This document shows, in pieces, positions 17,988 through 27,850 of a DNA stretch of 64,000 nt. Made by a program: the position numbers and the translations under genes. Under the pieces are notes generated by a model. The model had not been told where the DNA came from, ran no database searches, and worked only from the letters and a program-made list of their open reading frames with translations. The first letter of the stretch is position 1. The number at the start of each line of letters is the position of its first letter. The stretch is from Azoarcus_F sp048158365 (lineage in GTDB: Bacteria > Pseudomonadota > Gammaproteobacteria > Burkholderiales > Rhodocyclaceae): NCBI GenBank assembly GCA_048158365.1, contig JBLLNL010000013.1. One strand, written 5' to 3'.

Positions 17988-19346
17988 TCAGCCCTCCCTC
18001 TTCAAACCGAAACGGTTCATCATGTCATAAAGCGATGGCCGGCTGACGCCGAGGATCTCGGCGGCCCGGGCGATGTTGTTGTTGGTGCGTGCGATCACGC
18101 GGATCACCGCCTGGCGTTCGGCCGCCTCGCGCACCTGGCGCAGATTCAGCTTCGAAAGATCGGCCTCGGCCGCCTCCAGGCCGAGGTCGTCCGCCGTGAT
18201 CTGGGTACCATCGGCCATGATCACCGCGCGCTTCAGGCAGTTCTCGAGTTCGCGGATGTTGCCCGGCCAGTCGTGCGCCTCGATCGCGGACAGCGCGTCG
18301 TCCGACAGCGACAGCGTCGGGCGTCCGTTCTCGCGGCAGAAGCGCTGCACGAAGGCATGCGCGAGCAGTGCGGCGTCGCCGTCGCGGTCGCGCAGCGGCG
18401 GGATCTCGATGACGATCTCGGCCAGCCGGTAATAGAGATCCTCGCGGAACTGCCCGACCCGGATCAGTTCCTTCAGGTCGCGATGGGTCGCGCATACGAT
18501 CCGCACATCGATCGGGATCTCCTCCCGTCCGCCGATGCGCTCGATGACCCGCTCCTGCAGAAAACGCAGCAGCTTGGCCTGCAGCGCCATCGGCAGGTCG
18601 CCGATCTCGTCCAGGAAGAAGGTGCCCTTGTTCGCGCTCTCTATCTTTCCCGGCGTCTGCTTCGCCGCGCCGGTGAAGGCGCCCTTCTCGTAACCGAAGA
18701 GCTCGCTTTCGAGCAGGTTCTCCGGAATGGCGGCGCAATTGACCGCGACGAAGCGCTGTTTGGCGCGCGGCGACAGCGAATGCAATGCGCGCGCGAAGAC
18801 CTCCTTGCCGGTGCCGCTCTCGCCGAGTAGCGCGATGGTCGCGTTCGCGGATGCGACCCGCTCCACGGTGCGACACAGCTTCAGCATGGCCGGATCGCGC
18901 GTGATCACGCCGGACAGCGCACTGTCCTGGCGCTCGCGCAGGCGCTGGTTCTCCATCTGCAGGTCGTGCAGGCGGAAGGCGCGATCGATGGTCAGGTTCA
19001 GCAGATCCGGCTCGAAGGGCTTGCCGAAGAAATCGTAGGCGCCCATCGCGACCGCCCTGACCGCGTTGTCGCGATCGTGCTGGCCGGTCAGCACGATGAC
19101 CTTGGTGCCCGGCGCGAGCGCCAGCATCTCGGTCAACAGCCTGAAGCCCTCGGTCACGTCGTCCGGTGCCGGCGGCAGGCCCAGGTCCATCGTGACCACG
19201 GCCGGCTCGTGACGGCGCAATTGCGTGATCGCGCTCTCCCGGTCCTCGGCCACGATGGTTTCGAATCCGTCGAACGCCCACCGCATCTGCTTCTGCAGCG
19301 TGGGATCGTCCTCGACGATGAGAAGCGTTCGTTGCTTGTCAGTCAT
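17988..19346 (-). CDS. prsR: Sigma-54 response regulator PrsR
   Basis: 452 residues. Receiver domain (about 6-120) with acidic pocket VEDD and phospho-acceptor Asp54 (TMDLGLPP), then an AAA+ sigma-54 activator domain with Walker A GESGTGKE and GAFTGA, then a Fis-type helix-turn-helix (AAEILGVSRPSLYDMM). The ATG at 19346 overlaps the end of prsK; the longer upstream frame is less likely. With PrsK it forms the two-component pair of the PEP-CTERM system, expected to activate sigma-54 promoters of exopolysaccharide and PEP-CTERM protein genes. I could not find a clear -24/-12 promoter in this block by eye. Confidence 0.9.
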   Translation of the reverse strand: MTDKQRTLLIVEDDPTLQKQMRWAFDGFETIVAEDRESAITQLRRHEPAVVTMDLGLPPAPDDVTEGFRLLTEMLALAPGTKVIVLTGQHDRDNAVRAVAMGAYDFFGKPFEPDLLNLTIDRAFRLHDLQMENQRLRERQDSALSGVITRDPAMLKLCRTVERVASANATIALLGESGTGKEVFARALHSLSPRAKQRFVAVNCAAIPENLLESELFGYEKGAFTGAAKQTPGKIESANKGTFFLDEIGDLPMALQAKLLRFLQERVIERIGGREEIPIDVRIVCATHRDLKELIRVGQFREDLYYRLAEIVIEIPPLRDRDGDAALLAHAFVQRFCRENGRPTLSLSDDALSAIEAHDWPGNIRELENCLKRAVIMADGTQITADDLGLEAAEADLSKLNLRQVREAAERQAVIRVIARTNNNIARAAEILGVSRPSLYDMMNRFGLKREG

Positions 19347-21450
19347 GATTGCCTGCTTGGACCGGCGCCGGGCCATCGGCTTCGTTCAGGCGTTCCGCCA
19401 TCGGAAGCAGAATGATGACGCGCGTGCCCCGCCCTTCTTCGCTTTCCACCTGCATGCTGCCACCGAGTTCCTGAATGTATTGCTGTGTCTCGTACGCGCC
19501 GATGCCCATGCCGCTGCGCTTGCTGCTCTGAAAGGGTTTGAACAGCCGCTCTCGAATGAATTCCGGACTCATTCCGCAACCGGTGTCCTCGACCCGGATC
19601 CGCAAGCGCCCCGATTCGGGAATATCCACGCGTACTGATACCTTACCATCCTCCGGAGTGGCGTCCAGGGCATTTTGCACAAGGTGACCGACAACGCGTT
19701 CGAGGCGTTCCGGATGGGCATAGACCGGGAAGGACGGGCCGCCATCGAAGGCCACCTCGACGGCCGGCAGCTGATGCCGTCTGGATGCCCGGATGCGTTC
19801 GAGCAGGCCGGCGAGCTCGATCCGGCGGGTCGGTTCGATGGACCGTTTCTCCTGCAGCTGCTGCATCAATGCGCGCATCTTCGCTTCGACATGGGTCACC
19901 GTCTCGAGCATGTCCTGCTGGAACTCCGGGTTGTCCTTGTGACGCTCCGCATTCCGGAGCATCAAGGACAGCTGCGCGACCAGATTCTTCAGGTCATGCA
20001 CGACGAAGGCCGACATGCGGTTGAAGGAGTCGAACTTGCGCGACTCGAGCAGGGCTTCGGCCGCCTGCATGCGCGCCAGATAGCTGGCCGCCTGGCGCTG
20101 GGCGGTCTTCAGCAGGTCGAGCACCTCCCAGTTGATGTCGAAGCGGGTGCGGGCCGAATTGAGCACGACGAAACCGACCAGCACACCGCCGGATCTGAGC
20201 GGGACCACCAGCCACGCATCGGGCATCTCGGACAGCCAGCGCGGAATCTTAAGATCCGGGACATTCGCGCGCCTCGCGCGCATCTCCTCCAGATTGACGA
20301 TCCACTCGCGCTCGTCGAGGAAACGACAGAACGCGCCGTCGTCGTCCTCCACTGCATCCGACGGGGGATGGTTGAGCCGCGCATGCATGACGAAGCGCCC
20401 GCCCGGTTCCTTCAGCCACAGCGCGCCGCCGGAACTCTCGACCAGATCCGACAACGCCTTGATCACCGACTGCCCGAGATCCATGGCGTCGCCCGCCGAC
20501 GACAGGGCCTGCGTGAAACGCAGCCATTCGGTGCGATAGTCGTAGCGGTACGGAAAAAGGTGCTTGTTGATCAGCACGCGCAGGCGGGCGCGCTGCGTGC
20601 CCGAGAACAGGAACACGACCAGCAGCAGCAGGCCGGCGAACAGCAGCGCCAGCTGCAGCACCCGGCCCCATTCGCCGCCGACGAAGCGCACGTAGTAGCC
20701 TGCAGCGGCGATGACCAGCAGATACAGGCCTGACAGCGCGAGCGCGGTCGAGTGGAAAGCCATCTCGCGCGACACCGAGATCCGCACCGTCCAGGACGGA
20801 CTGCGCGCTGCGGACAGCGCGATCAGCGGAATCAGCAGGGTCAGCACGAAGCCGCGCACCGCCCAGATGTCCGGATCGATGCGCCCGAACAGAAAGGCGT
20901 CGGCCATCAGATAGAGGTCGAAGATATAACCGGCCGCCAGCGCGAGGCACAGAGGCTTCAAGCCCCAGCGCGACTCCACCGGCAGTCCGCGATACAGTTG
21001 TTCGACCAGTACCAGACCGAACACGGTCCCGGCCAGAAAGGACCCGAGCACCAGGCGTACCGGGTCCAGACCGTAGTCGGGCAGCATGCCTGCCGTCGTC
21101 AGCAGCAGCGCCTGCACGGCGACGATCAGACCCGCGATAAGCGAGGGCCAGCGCTTGCCGGTGCCGATCAGCGGGCGCAGCAGCACCAGCAGGAACGCAT
21201 ACCAAGCCGCACCGCGCAGCACCTCGCTTGCACCGAGCATGGCCAGCAGCGCAAGCGGCTCCGCATCCGGAAAGAACGCGGGCACAAGCCCGACCCCACC
21301 CCACAGCGCACTGGACGAGACGGCGGCCAACAGCACGCCGCCTGCCAGTCCGCCACGCCAGGCAAGAAACAGATACAGCAGAAAGATCAGGTAGGCGGCA
21401 GCGGCGAGCCCGCTGCCCCATACGGCGACTTCGTACAACTCGACTCCCAT
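19339..21450 (-). CDS. prsK: Membrane histidine kinase PrsK
   Basis: 703 residues from the ATG at 21450; an in-frame extension upstream lacks support. About residues 1-285 contain eight or more membrane segments, followed by a GAF-like region (about 310-470) and a kinase core with phospho-acceptor His485 (FVVHDLKNLV), N box (HLVQNALDAT), G1 (DTGCGMS) and G2 (GMGIGAYE). This is the PrsK architecture of XrtA/PEP-CTERM loci. It overlaps prsR, so the kinase and regulator are translated together. The signal sensed by the membrane part is unknown. Confidence 0.9.
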   Translation of the reverse strand: MGVELYEVAVWGSGLAAAAYLIFLLYLFLAWRGGLAGGVLLAAVSSSALWGGVGLVPAFFPDAEPLALLAMLGASEVLRGAAWYAFLLVLLRPLIGTGKRWPSLIAGLIVAVQALLLTTAGMLPDYGLDPVRLVLGSFLAGTVFGLVLVEQLYRGLPVESRWGLKPLCLALAAGYIFDLYLMADAFLFGRIDPDIWAVRGFVLTLLIPLIALSAARSPSWTVRISVSREMAFHSTALALSGLYLLVIAAAGYYVRFVGGEWGRVLQLALLFAGLLLLVVFLFSGTQRARLRVLINKHLFPYRYDYRTEWLRFTQALSSAGDAMDLGQSVIKALSDLVESSGGALWLKEPGGRFVMHARLNHPPSDAVEDDDGAFCRFLDEREWIVNLEEMRARRANVPDLKIPRWLSEMPDAWLVVPLRSGGVLVGFVVLNSARTRFDINWEVLDLLKTAQRQAASYLARMQAAEALLESRKFDSFNRMSAFVVHDLKNLVAQLSLMLRNAERHKDNPEFQQDMLETVTHVEAKMRALMQQLQEKRSIEPTRRIELAGLLERIRASRRHQLPAVEVAFDGGPSFPVYAHPERLERVVGHLVQNALDATPEDGKVSVRVDIPESGRLRIRVEDTGCGMSPEFIRERLFKPFQSSKRSGMGIGAYETQQYIQELGGSMQVESEEGRGTRVIILLPMAERLNEADGPAPVQAGNHD

Positions 21451-21549
21451 CAGGCGAGGGCGAATGCGGATCGGGACCGGTATTGACGGTGATGGGCCGC
21501 TCCGCAACCGGGCGGCGAGGCCCGCTCGAGCTGCGTCAGGCGCGACGGA

Positions 21550-22941
21550 TCAGTTTGCGCCTTCGCCGGTCAGCACGACCCGGACGGTCTCGAACAACAC
21601 CAGCGTATCGAGAATCAGCGTGTGGTTCTTCACGTAGTACAGATCGTACTGCAACTTCTGCACGGCATCATCCACCGACGATCCGTACTGATAGCGCACC
21701 TGCGCCCAGCCGGTCACGCCGGGCTTCACACAGTGCCGGCACGAATAGAACGGGATCTCCTGGCTGAGCTGATCCACGAAATACGGACGCTCCGGTCGCG
21801 GACCGACGAGGCTCATGTCCCCGGCGATCACGTTGAACAGCTGCGGCAGTTCGTCGATACGAAGCTTCCGGATCACGCGACCGACACGCGTCGTGCGGTC
21901 GTCGTTCACCACGGCCCAGCGCGGGCGGCCGTCCTTTTCCGCGTCCTGGCCCATGCTGCGGAACTTGATCACGCGAAACACCCGGCCATTGAGGCCGACG
22001 CGCTCCTGCCGGTAGAACACCGGGCCCCGATCCTCGAGCATGATGAGCAGCGCGGTGACCAGCATGACCGGCAAGGCCAGCACCAGCAGTGCGACCGATG
22101 CGACCAGGTCGAAGCAGCGCTTGACGAGCGTCCTGCCCCAGCCCTGACGGAAGCCGTCGCCATAGATCAGCCAGCTCGCGCGCAGCGAGTCGATGCGGAT
22201 CTGGCCCTGCGTACGTTCGAAGAACGAGGACAGGTCCAGCACTCTGACACCGGTCATCTTGCAGTCGAGCAGCTCGCGAATGGGCAGCACCCCGCCCCGG
22301 CGCTCGCGCAAGGCGACGATGACTTCACTGACGCGCAGATCGCGCACGGTGTCGATCAGGCTGCGGTTGGTGTGGAGAACCCGATCGCGGTTCACCGCCA
22401 CCGGATCGTCACCGTTGCCACCGTAGAAGCCGACCACCTCCACACCCCGTCTGACCGGGTGCGTCAGCGAATGCGCGACCGCAGCCGCATCCGTTCCGGT
22501 ACCGATGATGAGCACGCGCGGCATGAACATCGACGAAGCCGCGCGCCGGTTCACGACGCCCCGCATGACCAGAATCAGTCCGAGAAGCAGCAGCACCGAC
22601 AGTTCGACCGCCGCATCCGAGGCGACCGACGACCAGGGCAGCACCTGGAAAGCGCCATAGGCGATCGGCACGCTGACGACGACCGACACGACGGTACGCA
22701 TCGCCGCATCCCGTCCGGACAGCCCGCGACCCGGACTGCGATACAGACCCATTACACTGTTGAGCAGGATCATGACGACCGCAAAAAACAGCGCGGACGG
22801 CGCAATGATCCGCCAGTCGAGTTCGGTTCCCTGCATCTGGAACGCCATCGCGAGCAGTACCGCCACGAACAGCAGCGTCGCATCGAATGCCGCCTGTTGC
22901 AGGATGTGCGATGGGAAATAATGACTGAACACTTTCGACAT
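21550..22941 (-). CDS. XrtA/PEP-CTERM-type initiating sugar transferase (TIGR03013-like)
   Basis: 463 residues starting MSKVFSHYFP, typical of this family. The N-terminal half has four membrane helices and a nucleotide-binding-like domain (VLIIGTGTDAAAVA); the C-terminal half is a bacterial sugar transferase (KRCFDLVASVALLVLALPVM, PVFYRQERVG, GDMSLVGPRPERP, KPGVTGWAQV). It transfers the first sugar phosphate to undecaprenyl phosphate to start exopolysaccharide repeat synthesis at the inner membrane. It lies immediately upstream of prsK in the same direction. The longer frame from 23097 is rejected because family proteins begin at this Met. Confidence 0.9.
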   Translation of the reverse strand: MSKVFSHYFPSHILQQAAFDATLLFVAVLLAMAFQMQGTELDWRIIAPSALFFAVVMILLNSVMGLYRSPGRGLSGRDAAMRTVVSVVVSVPIAYGAFQVLPWSSVASDAAVELSVLLLLGLILVMRGVVNRRAASSMFMPRVLIIGTGTDAAAVAHSLTHPVRRGVEVVGFYGGNGDDPVAVNRDRVLHTNRSLIDTVRDLRVSEVIVALRERRGGVLPIRELLDCKMTGVRVLDLSSFFERTQGQIRIDSLRASWLIYGDGFRQGWGRTLVKRCFDLVASVALLVLALPVMLVTALLIMLEDRGPVFYRQERVGLNGRVFRVIKFRSMGQDAEKDGRPRWAVVNDDRTTRVGRVIRKLRIDELPQLFNVIAGDMSLVGPRPERPYFVDQLSQEIPFYSCRHCVKPGVTGWAQVRYQYGSSVDDAVQKLQYDLYYVKNHTLILDTLVLFETVRVVLTGEGAN

Positions 22942-23188
22942 CGGGCCCGCCTTTAAATGCTCTGTATGAATGGAACGCATTCCGGGCCTTCGCCTGCCGC
23001 CCTGGTACGCGACGGCCCGGAACTTCCATCTTGTTGCTTCTTTTTCAGGTGTCCAACGGTAACCGCTCCCGCGATCGATTGCCATGAACAAAATCACGGC
23101 GGCATCGGATCGGCATCATAACGGCATGCACCTGTTTCAAATGCGCTCGAGCAGTCGCCGAGCATGCCTGAGGCCCGTTTCAATGATA

Positions 23189-24187
23189 CTACCGGCTCAC
23201 GCGCCGCACCCCGTCCAACCCATCCGGCATAGCCCGTTCCGGGGAGACGCCAAGCCCCCGGGCAAGCGCTTCCGAAAGCCGCGTGACCGTTTCCCTGGCC
23301 TCGGGCAGAAGCTTTCCGAGCGTCAGAAAGCCATGCACCATGCCGGGCACGCGGTACGCCTCCACCCGTCCACCCTCGGCCCGCGTGCGCTCGACGAACG
23401 CGTCGCAGTCATCGGTGAGCGGATCGTACTCGGCCGTGATCAGCAGCATCGGCGGTAGACCGGCCAGCGAGCCGGCCCGCATCGGCGAGGCTCGCCAGTC
23501 GTCGGCGCCGCCGTCCGGCAGGTAGCGGCTGAAGAACCACTCGAGCGTGTCCTGGTCGAGAAAAAAGCCGTCGTTGTATGCGATGCGCGACGGGCGGTCG
23601 CTGTGGATCTCGGTGCAGGGATACACTAGCGCCAGAAATGCAGGGCCGGTTGCGCCCTCGTCCCGCAACGCGATGGCCGCGACCAGGGACAGGTTTCCGC
23701 CGGCGCTGTCGCCGCCAAACGCGATCCGGTCCGGATCGACGTTCAACAGATCAGCATTGTCACCGACCCATTCGAAAGCCAGCAGCGCGTCATGGATTGC
23801 CGCCGGAAACGGATGCTCGGGCGCGAGGCGGTAATCCACCGACAGCACCGCACAACCGGACTGGTTCGCGATCTCGCGGCACAGCACGTCGTAGCTCTCG
23901 ACGTCGCCGACGCACCACCCTCCGCCGTGCAGGTACAGCAGGATCGCCAGCCGGTCGTCCGGCCTGCTGCGGATCGGGCGATAGAAGCGCGACAGCAGCA
24001 CGCTGCCGTCGCGCCGGCCGATCGGCACCTCGGTGACCGATGCGACTGCCGGCACTTCGGGACGAAACGCGAACTGGAGCTTCTGGAAGGAATGGCGCGC
24101 CTGCGCGACCGACAGTTCGTGAAAACGCGGTGCGCCTATCCGGTAGGCCATGTCCAGCAGGGATTGGGCTTGCTTTGTCAGCGGCAT
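23189..24187 (-). CDS. Alpha/beta hydrolase, hormone-sensitive-lipase (HSL) family
   Basis: 332 residues. Oxyanion-hole motif HGGGWCVGD, nucleophile elbow GDSAGGN (Ser), Asp in EYDPLTDDCDAF and His in GMVHGF form the classical HSL-type set. There is no signal peptide, so it is cytoplasmic. The ATG at 24187 (MPLTKQAQSLLDMAYRIG) has GAGG about 10 bp upstream; the longer frame is not supported. Substrate is probably a short-chain or acylated ester; specificity cannot be read. It stands alone between the exopolysaccharide genes and mltF, followed upstream by a large inverted repeat. Confidence 0.85.
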   Translation of the reverse strand: MPLTKQAQSLLDMAYRIGAPRFHELSVAQARHSFQKLQFAFRPEVPAVASVTEVPIGRRDGSVLLSRFYRPIRSRPDDRLAILLYLHGGGWCVGDVESYDVLCREIANQSGCAVLSVDYRLAPEHPFPAAIHDALLAFEWVGDNADLLNVDPDRIAFGGDSAGGNLSLVAAIALRDEGATGPAFLALVYPCTEIHSDRPSRIAYNDGFFLDQDTLEWFFSRYLPDGGADDWRASPMRAGSLAGLPPMLLITAEYDPLTDDCDAFVERTRAEGGRVEAYRVPGMVHGFLTLGKLLPEARETVTRLSEALARGLGVSPERAMPDGLDGVRRVSR

Positions 24188-24307
24188 GAATTCAGAACCT
24201 CGCTGCCGAGGACATCGACGATTCAGAAAGTGCAATGTTACCCGATAACCACCACGGATGTTGCGACGCAACAGGATTCGCAACGCAATCGCATGCAGCA
24301 CGACAAG

Positions 24308-24497
24308 GCGGGCCGGGGAGAAGGGCTAGCCTCGCGGCGACTCGGCCACTCGTGCTGCCGCTGTAAGGCGCTCTTCGCTGCGGGCCTCGAACTCGCCCTT
24401 CGGGCTCAGACGGCGAGGCCCGCGGGCGCTACGTTCGCCAACAGCGGCATGCGCTCGGGCCGAGTCGCCGCGAGGCTAGCCCTTCTCCCCGGCCCGC
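24308..24497. repeat. Large inverted repeat with 40-bp perfect arms
   Basis: Arms at 24308-24347 and 24458-24497 are perfect reverse complements (core GGGCTAGCCTCGCGGCGACT). The 110-bp centre contains further nested inverted segments (GCGGGCCTCG and CGAGGCCCGC). The whole 190-bp unit could fold into one long hairpin. No gene is present in the 24188-24566 stretch. It looks like a REPIN or MITE-type non-autonomous element. Confidence 0.75.
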
Positions 24498-24566
24498 TGC
24501 GTGGCACGTTGTCGATGCGACCTGCCCAGCCAACGCCTGCGCCTCGCCAGACGTTAGACTTGCGAA

Positions 24567-25949
24567 ATGCGGCGGATCGTGAACATTCTCTTGGTGGTCG
24601 GCTGGCTCGCCAGTGTTGCGCCGGGCGAGGCCGCGCCGATCGCCGACCCGTGGAAATCCGGAGAGCTGGTCGTCGCGACCCGCGAGGACGCGATCGCGTA
24701 TGTCGTGGCCGAGGGTTCGGAGCCGGGCGGTTTCGAGCACGACCTCGTCGTCGAGTTCGCACGCACATTGGACCTGCGTGCGAGATTCGTCGTGTATCCG
24801 GACAGCACGCACGCAATGGAAGCCGTGCGCGACGGCGAGGTGCACCTCGCGGCGGCCGGGCTGGCGCTCAATCCGCGCCTGCCGTTGAGCTGGTCCGCGC
24901 CGCTGCGTGCGCTCGACTACGTGCTCGTCGCTCGCAGCGACAGCGCCGACGTGGAGGACGAAGCCGACCTGGACGGTCGCCGCGTCAGCGCCCGCCTCGG
25001 CGCGCTGCAGACGCAGGCGCTGTCAGACCTGCGCCGGCGCCGCCCCGCGGTCGAACTGGACCTGTCACATCGCGAACGCGACCAGTCTCTGCTCGATCGG
25101 CTCGCCGCCGGGGATCTCGATCTGGTGGCGACCGACCGCGCGCACTACGCGCTGGCGGCCCAGATCCATCCGACACTGGAGATCAAGCATGCGTTGCAGT
25201 TCAAATCCGCGATCGCGTGGGCGCTGCCCATGAACGGCGATGCGGGACTGGGCGAACAGTTGGCGGCATTCCTGGACGAGGCTGCGTCGAACGGACTGAT
25301 CGCGCGCATGGCCGACCGCTACTTCGCCCATGTGCGACGCATCGACGAGGCGGATGTCGCGATGTTCCTCGAACGCATGGACGAGCGGCTGCCGCGTTAC
25401 CACGCCCATTTTCTGGAGGCGCAGACCGAGACCGACATCGACTGGCGCTATCTTGCGGCGATCGCCTATCAGGAGTCGCACTGGGATCCGCTTGCGCGCT
25501 CGCGAACCGGGGTGCGCGGCATGATGATGCTGACGTCGGAAACGGCCGACAGCCTGGGCGTGTCGGACAGGCTGAATGCGCGCGAGAGCATTCTGGGGGG
25601 TGCGCGCTATCTGGCGAAGCTGCGCGACGCGCTGCCCGAGGAGATCGACGAACCCGACCGTACCTGGATCGCGACCGCGGCCTACAATCTCGGCATGGGT
25701 CACATGAACGGCGCCCGCGCGATCGCCCGCGGGCTGGGCAAGGACGACACGTCCTGGTGGGACCTCAAGTCGGTGCTGCCGCTGATGTCGCGGCCGGACT
25801 ATGCCGCACGGCTGAAGTCCGGTCCCGCCCGCGGCGGCGAGGCGGTGGTGATGACCGAGAACGTGCGCAACTACTACGGCAAGCTGGTGCGCCTGGCCCC
25901 CGCCCTCGACGGCGAGCCCGATCGGTCCGCGGTCGGGCTGCGACCCTGA
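24567..25949 (+). CDS. mltF: Membrane-bound lytic murein transglycosylase F
   Basis: 460 residues. A signal peptide (MRRIVNILLVVGWLASVAPGEA) is followed by a type 3 solute-binding-like domain (about 25-255) and an SLT catalytic domain (about 280-430) with catalytic Glu in AYQESHWDP and the motifs GVRGMMMLT and AAYNLGMGH. This two-domain order defines MltF, which cleaves peptidoglycan with formation of anhydromuropeptides; the binding-protein-like domain regulates activity in known members. No lipobox is evident. It stands as a single rightward gene convergent with serS. Confidence 0.9.
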   Translation: MRRIVNILLVVGWLASVAPGEAAPIADPWKSGELVVATREDAIAYVVAEGSEPGGFEHDLVVEFARTLDLRARFVVYPDSTHAMEAVRDGEVHLAAAGLALNPRLPLSWSAPLRALDYVLVARSDSADVEDEADLDGRRVSARLGALQTQALSDLRRRRPAVELDLSHRERDQSLLDRLAAGDLDLVATDRAHYALAAQIHPTLEIKHALQFKSAIAWALPMNGDAGLGEQLAAFLDEAASNGLIARMADRYFAHVRRIDEADVAMFLERMDERLPRYHAHFLEAQTETDIDWRYLAAIAYQESHWDPLARSRTGVRGMMMLTSETADSLGVSDRLNARESILGGARYLAKLRDALPEEIDEPDRTWIATAAYNLGMGHMNGARAIARGLGKDDTSWWDLKSVLPLMSRPDYAARLKSGPARGGEAVVMTENVRNYYGKLVRLAPALDGEPDRSAVGLRP

Positions 25950-26028
25950 CGAGCCGGAAGCGAACCATGCGCCGATCCGCTCCGAGCCGGCCCACTGCCT
26001 TTAAGATTCTGGCCGTACAAGCTGCCGC

Positions 26029-27324
26029 TCAGGCCCGTCGCGTGACCGGCTCGATCCGATCCACGCCGCCCATCCACGGAATCAGCGCCTCGGGCACGAC
26101 GACCGAACCATCGGCCTGCTGATAGTTTTCAAGCACCGCAACCAGCGTGCGGCCGACCGCGAGTCCGGACCCGTTGAGCGTGTGCAGCAACTCGTTCTTG
26201 CCCTGGCTGTTACGCACCCGCGCCTGCATGCGCCTGGCCTGAAAATCGGTGCAGTTCGAGCAGCTCGAGATCTCTCGATAGGTGTTCTGCGCCGGAAGCC
26301 AGACCTCCAGATCGTAGGTCTTGGCCGCAGAGAAACCCATGTCGCCGGTGCACAGCACGATCTTGCGGTAGGGTAGCGCCAGCCGCCGAAGAATGCTCTC
26401 TGCATGTCCGGTCAGTTCCTCGAGCGCCGCCCAGGAGTGATCGGGATGCTCGATGCGGACCAGTTCCACCTTGTCGAACTGGTGCTGGCGGATCATGCCA
26501 CGCGTATCGCGTCCGTAACTGCCGGCCTCGGAGCGAAAACAGGGCGTGTGACCGACGAACTTCAGCGGCAGGGCGTCTGCATCCAGCAATTCGCCGCGCA
26601 CGATATTGGTCACCGGCACCTCGGAGGTCGGAATCAGGAATAAGCGCCCATCCTCCCCGCGCGGCACCGAGAACAGATCCTCCTCGAACTTGGGCAGCTG
26701 GCCGGTGCCGAACATCGACGCCTCGTTGACCAGATAGGGTACATAGACCTCGGTGTAGCCATGCTCCCGGGTATGAACGTCGAGCATGAACTGCGCCAAC
26801 GCCCGATGCAGTCGCGCGACCGGACCACGCATCAGCGCGAACCGGGCGCCGGACAGTTTGACCGCGGTCTCGAAGTCCAGTCCGCCCAGACCCGCGCCGA
26901 CATCCACATGATCACGGGGCTGGAAGTCGAACACCCGTGGCGTCCCCCAACGCAGGACCTCGACGTTCGCAGACTCGTCGGCCCCGCTCGGCACGCTGTC
27001 ATGGGGCAGGTTGGGCAAACCCGTCAAGACCGCGTTCACCCGCTCCAGCAGCTTCGCCAGTGCGACCTCGTTCGCCTTGAGTTCCTCGCCCAGGCCACCG
27101 ACCTCGGCCATCGCCGCGGAGGCGTCCTCCCCCTTGCCTTTGAGCATCCCGATCTGCTTGGACAGGGCATTGCGCCGCGCCTGCAGGTCCTGGGTACGGC
27201 TCTGCAGATCCTTGCGCTCGGCCTCGAGCGCCTGAAAATCGGCCGCGTCGAAAACCACCCCTCGGCGCTGTAGCGCAGCGACGACGGATTGGATGTTCGA
27301 GCGAAGCAACTGGATATCTAGCAT
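26029..27324 (-). CDS. serS: Seryl-tRNA synthetase
   Basis: 431 residues. The N-terminal long coiled-coil arm (about 30-105) binds tRNA-Ser; the catalytic class II core follows with motif 2 around FRSEAGSYGRDTRGMIRQHQ and motif 3 near GSGLAVGRTLVAVLEN. Length is normal for bacterial SerRS. The ATG at 27324 has GGAG just upstream. It charges tRNA-Ser (and tRNA-Sec) with serine in the cytoplasm. It is divergent from the small gene at 27587. Confidence 0.97.
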   Translation of the reverse strand: MLDIQLLRSNIQSVVAALQRRGVVFDAADFQALEAERKDLQSRTQDLQARRNALSKQIGMLKGKGEDASAAMAEVGGLGEELKANEVALAKLLERVNAVLTGLPNLPHDSVPSGADESANVEVLRWGTPRVFDFQPRDHVDVGAGLGGLDFETAVKLSGARFALMRGPVARLHRALAQFMLDVHTREHGYTEVYVPYLVNEASMFGTGQLPKFEEDLFSVPRGEDGRLFLIPTSEVPVTNIVRGELLDADALPLKFVGHTPCFRSEAGSYGRDTRGMIRQHQFDKVELVRIEHPDHSWAALEELTGHAESILRRLALPYRKIVLCTGDMGFSAAKTYDLEVWLPAQNTYREISSCSNCTDFQARRMQARVRNSQGKNELLHTLNGSGLAVGRTLVAVLENYQQADGSVVVPEALIPWMGGVDRIEPVTRRA

Positions 27325-27472
27325 GTGAAACTCCGATGAGGGTTTGTGGTCGGAGGACGACGGAAATTGATGTCAGCGCGGGTTGAAAAACGCCGCTATC
27401 CCATTCATTGCACGTAGTTTACCGCTTCGGCGTGGTATTTGCTTCGGTGCCGCCTTACATTATTTATATCAA

Positions 27473-27500
27473 TTGCTTAACGTGTCCCGATACCTAGATA
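27473..27500 (+). promoter_or_regulatory. Possible sigma-70 promoter
   Basis: TTGCTT (27473-27478), 16-bp spacer, TAGATA (27495-27500) inside an unusually AT-rich patch between serS and the small gene starting at 27587. The leader to that gene would be about 80 nt. This is a by-eye match only. Confidence 0.35.
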
Positions 27501-27586
27501 TCACTTGTAATCCCCTGCTGTTAGCATAGACTTTTACACAGGGATCAGCGGCGCAAGACCGCAAAAAGACACTGGAGGAGAGCCGC

Positions 27587-27850
27587 ATGCTGTCCATGAG
27601 AGATTGCCTTGATTATTGTGATTTGACCGAAGACGAAATCGAGCTGATTGCAGAGCACGAAGACATCCCGGATGTCGCCGCCGCGCAGCTGGTCTGCGGT
27701 TTGGTGCAGACGCCGGAAGGGGTTGTCGTATTGACGCGCTACATGTACGAACTCATCGAGCGCGCCAACCGGCGCGGCGACCGCGACAAGGCAGAGCGCG
27801 CACGAGCAGTCTGCGCGCGCTTCGTGGCGGATCACCCGATTCGTCATTGA
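27587..27850 (+). CDS. Small conserved-looking acidic protein, unknown function
   Basis: 87 residues, mostly helical and acidic, starting MLSMRDCLDYCDLTEDEIEL, with three Cys and no signal or membrane segment. GGAGGA eight bases before the ATG is a strong ribosome binding site. Similar short proteins occur in betaproteobacteria to my recollection, but I cannot name a function. It sits alone between divergent serS and convergent rarA. An AT-rich upstream region suggests its own promoter. Confidence 0.7.
   Translation: MLSMRDCLDYCDLTEDEIELIAEHEDIPDVAAAQLVCGLVQTPEGVVVLTRYMYELIERANRRGDRDKAERARAVCARFVADHPIRH

Noticed and set aside
23792..26122. 776-codon open frame on the plus strand spanning the HSL esterase, the inverted repeat and mltF
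   Set aside because: Runs antisense to one real gene and out of frame through another; contains no recognisable domain.
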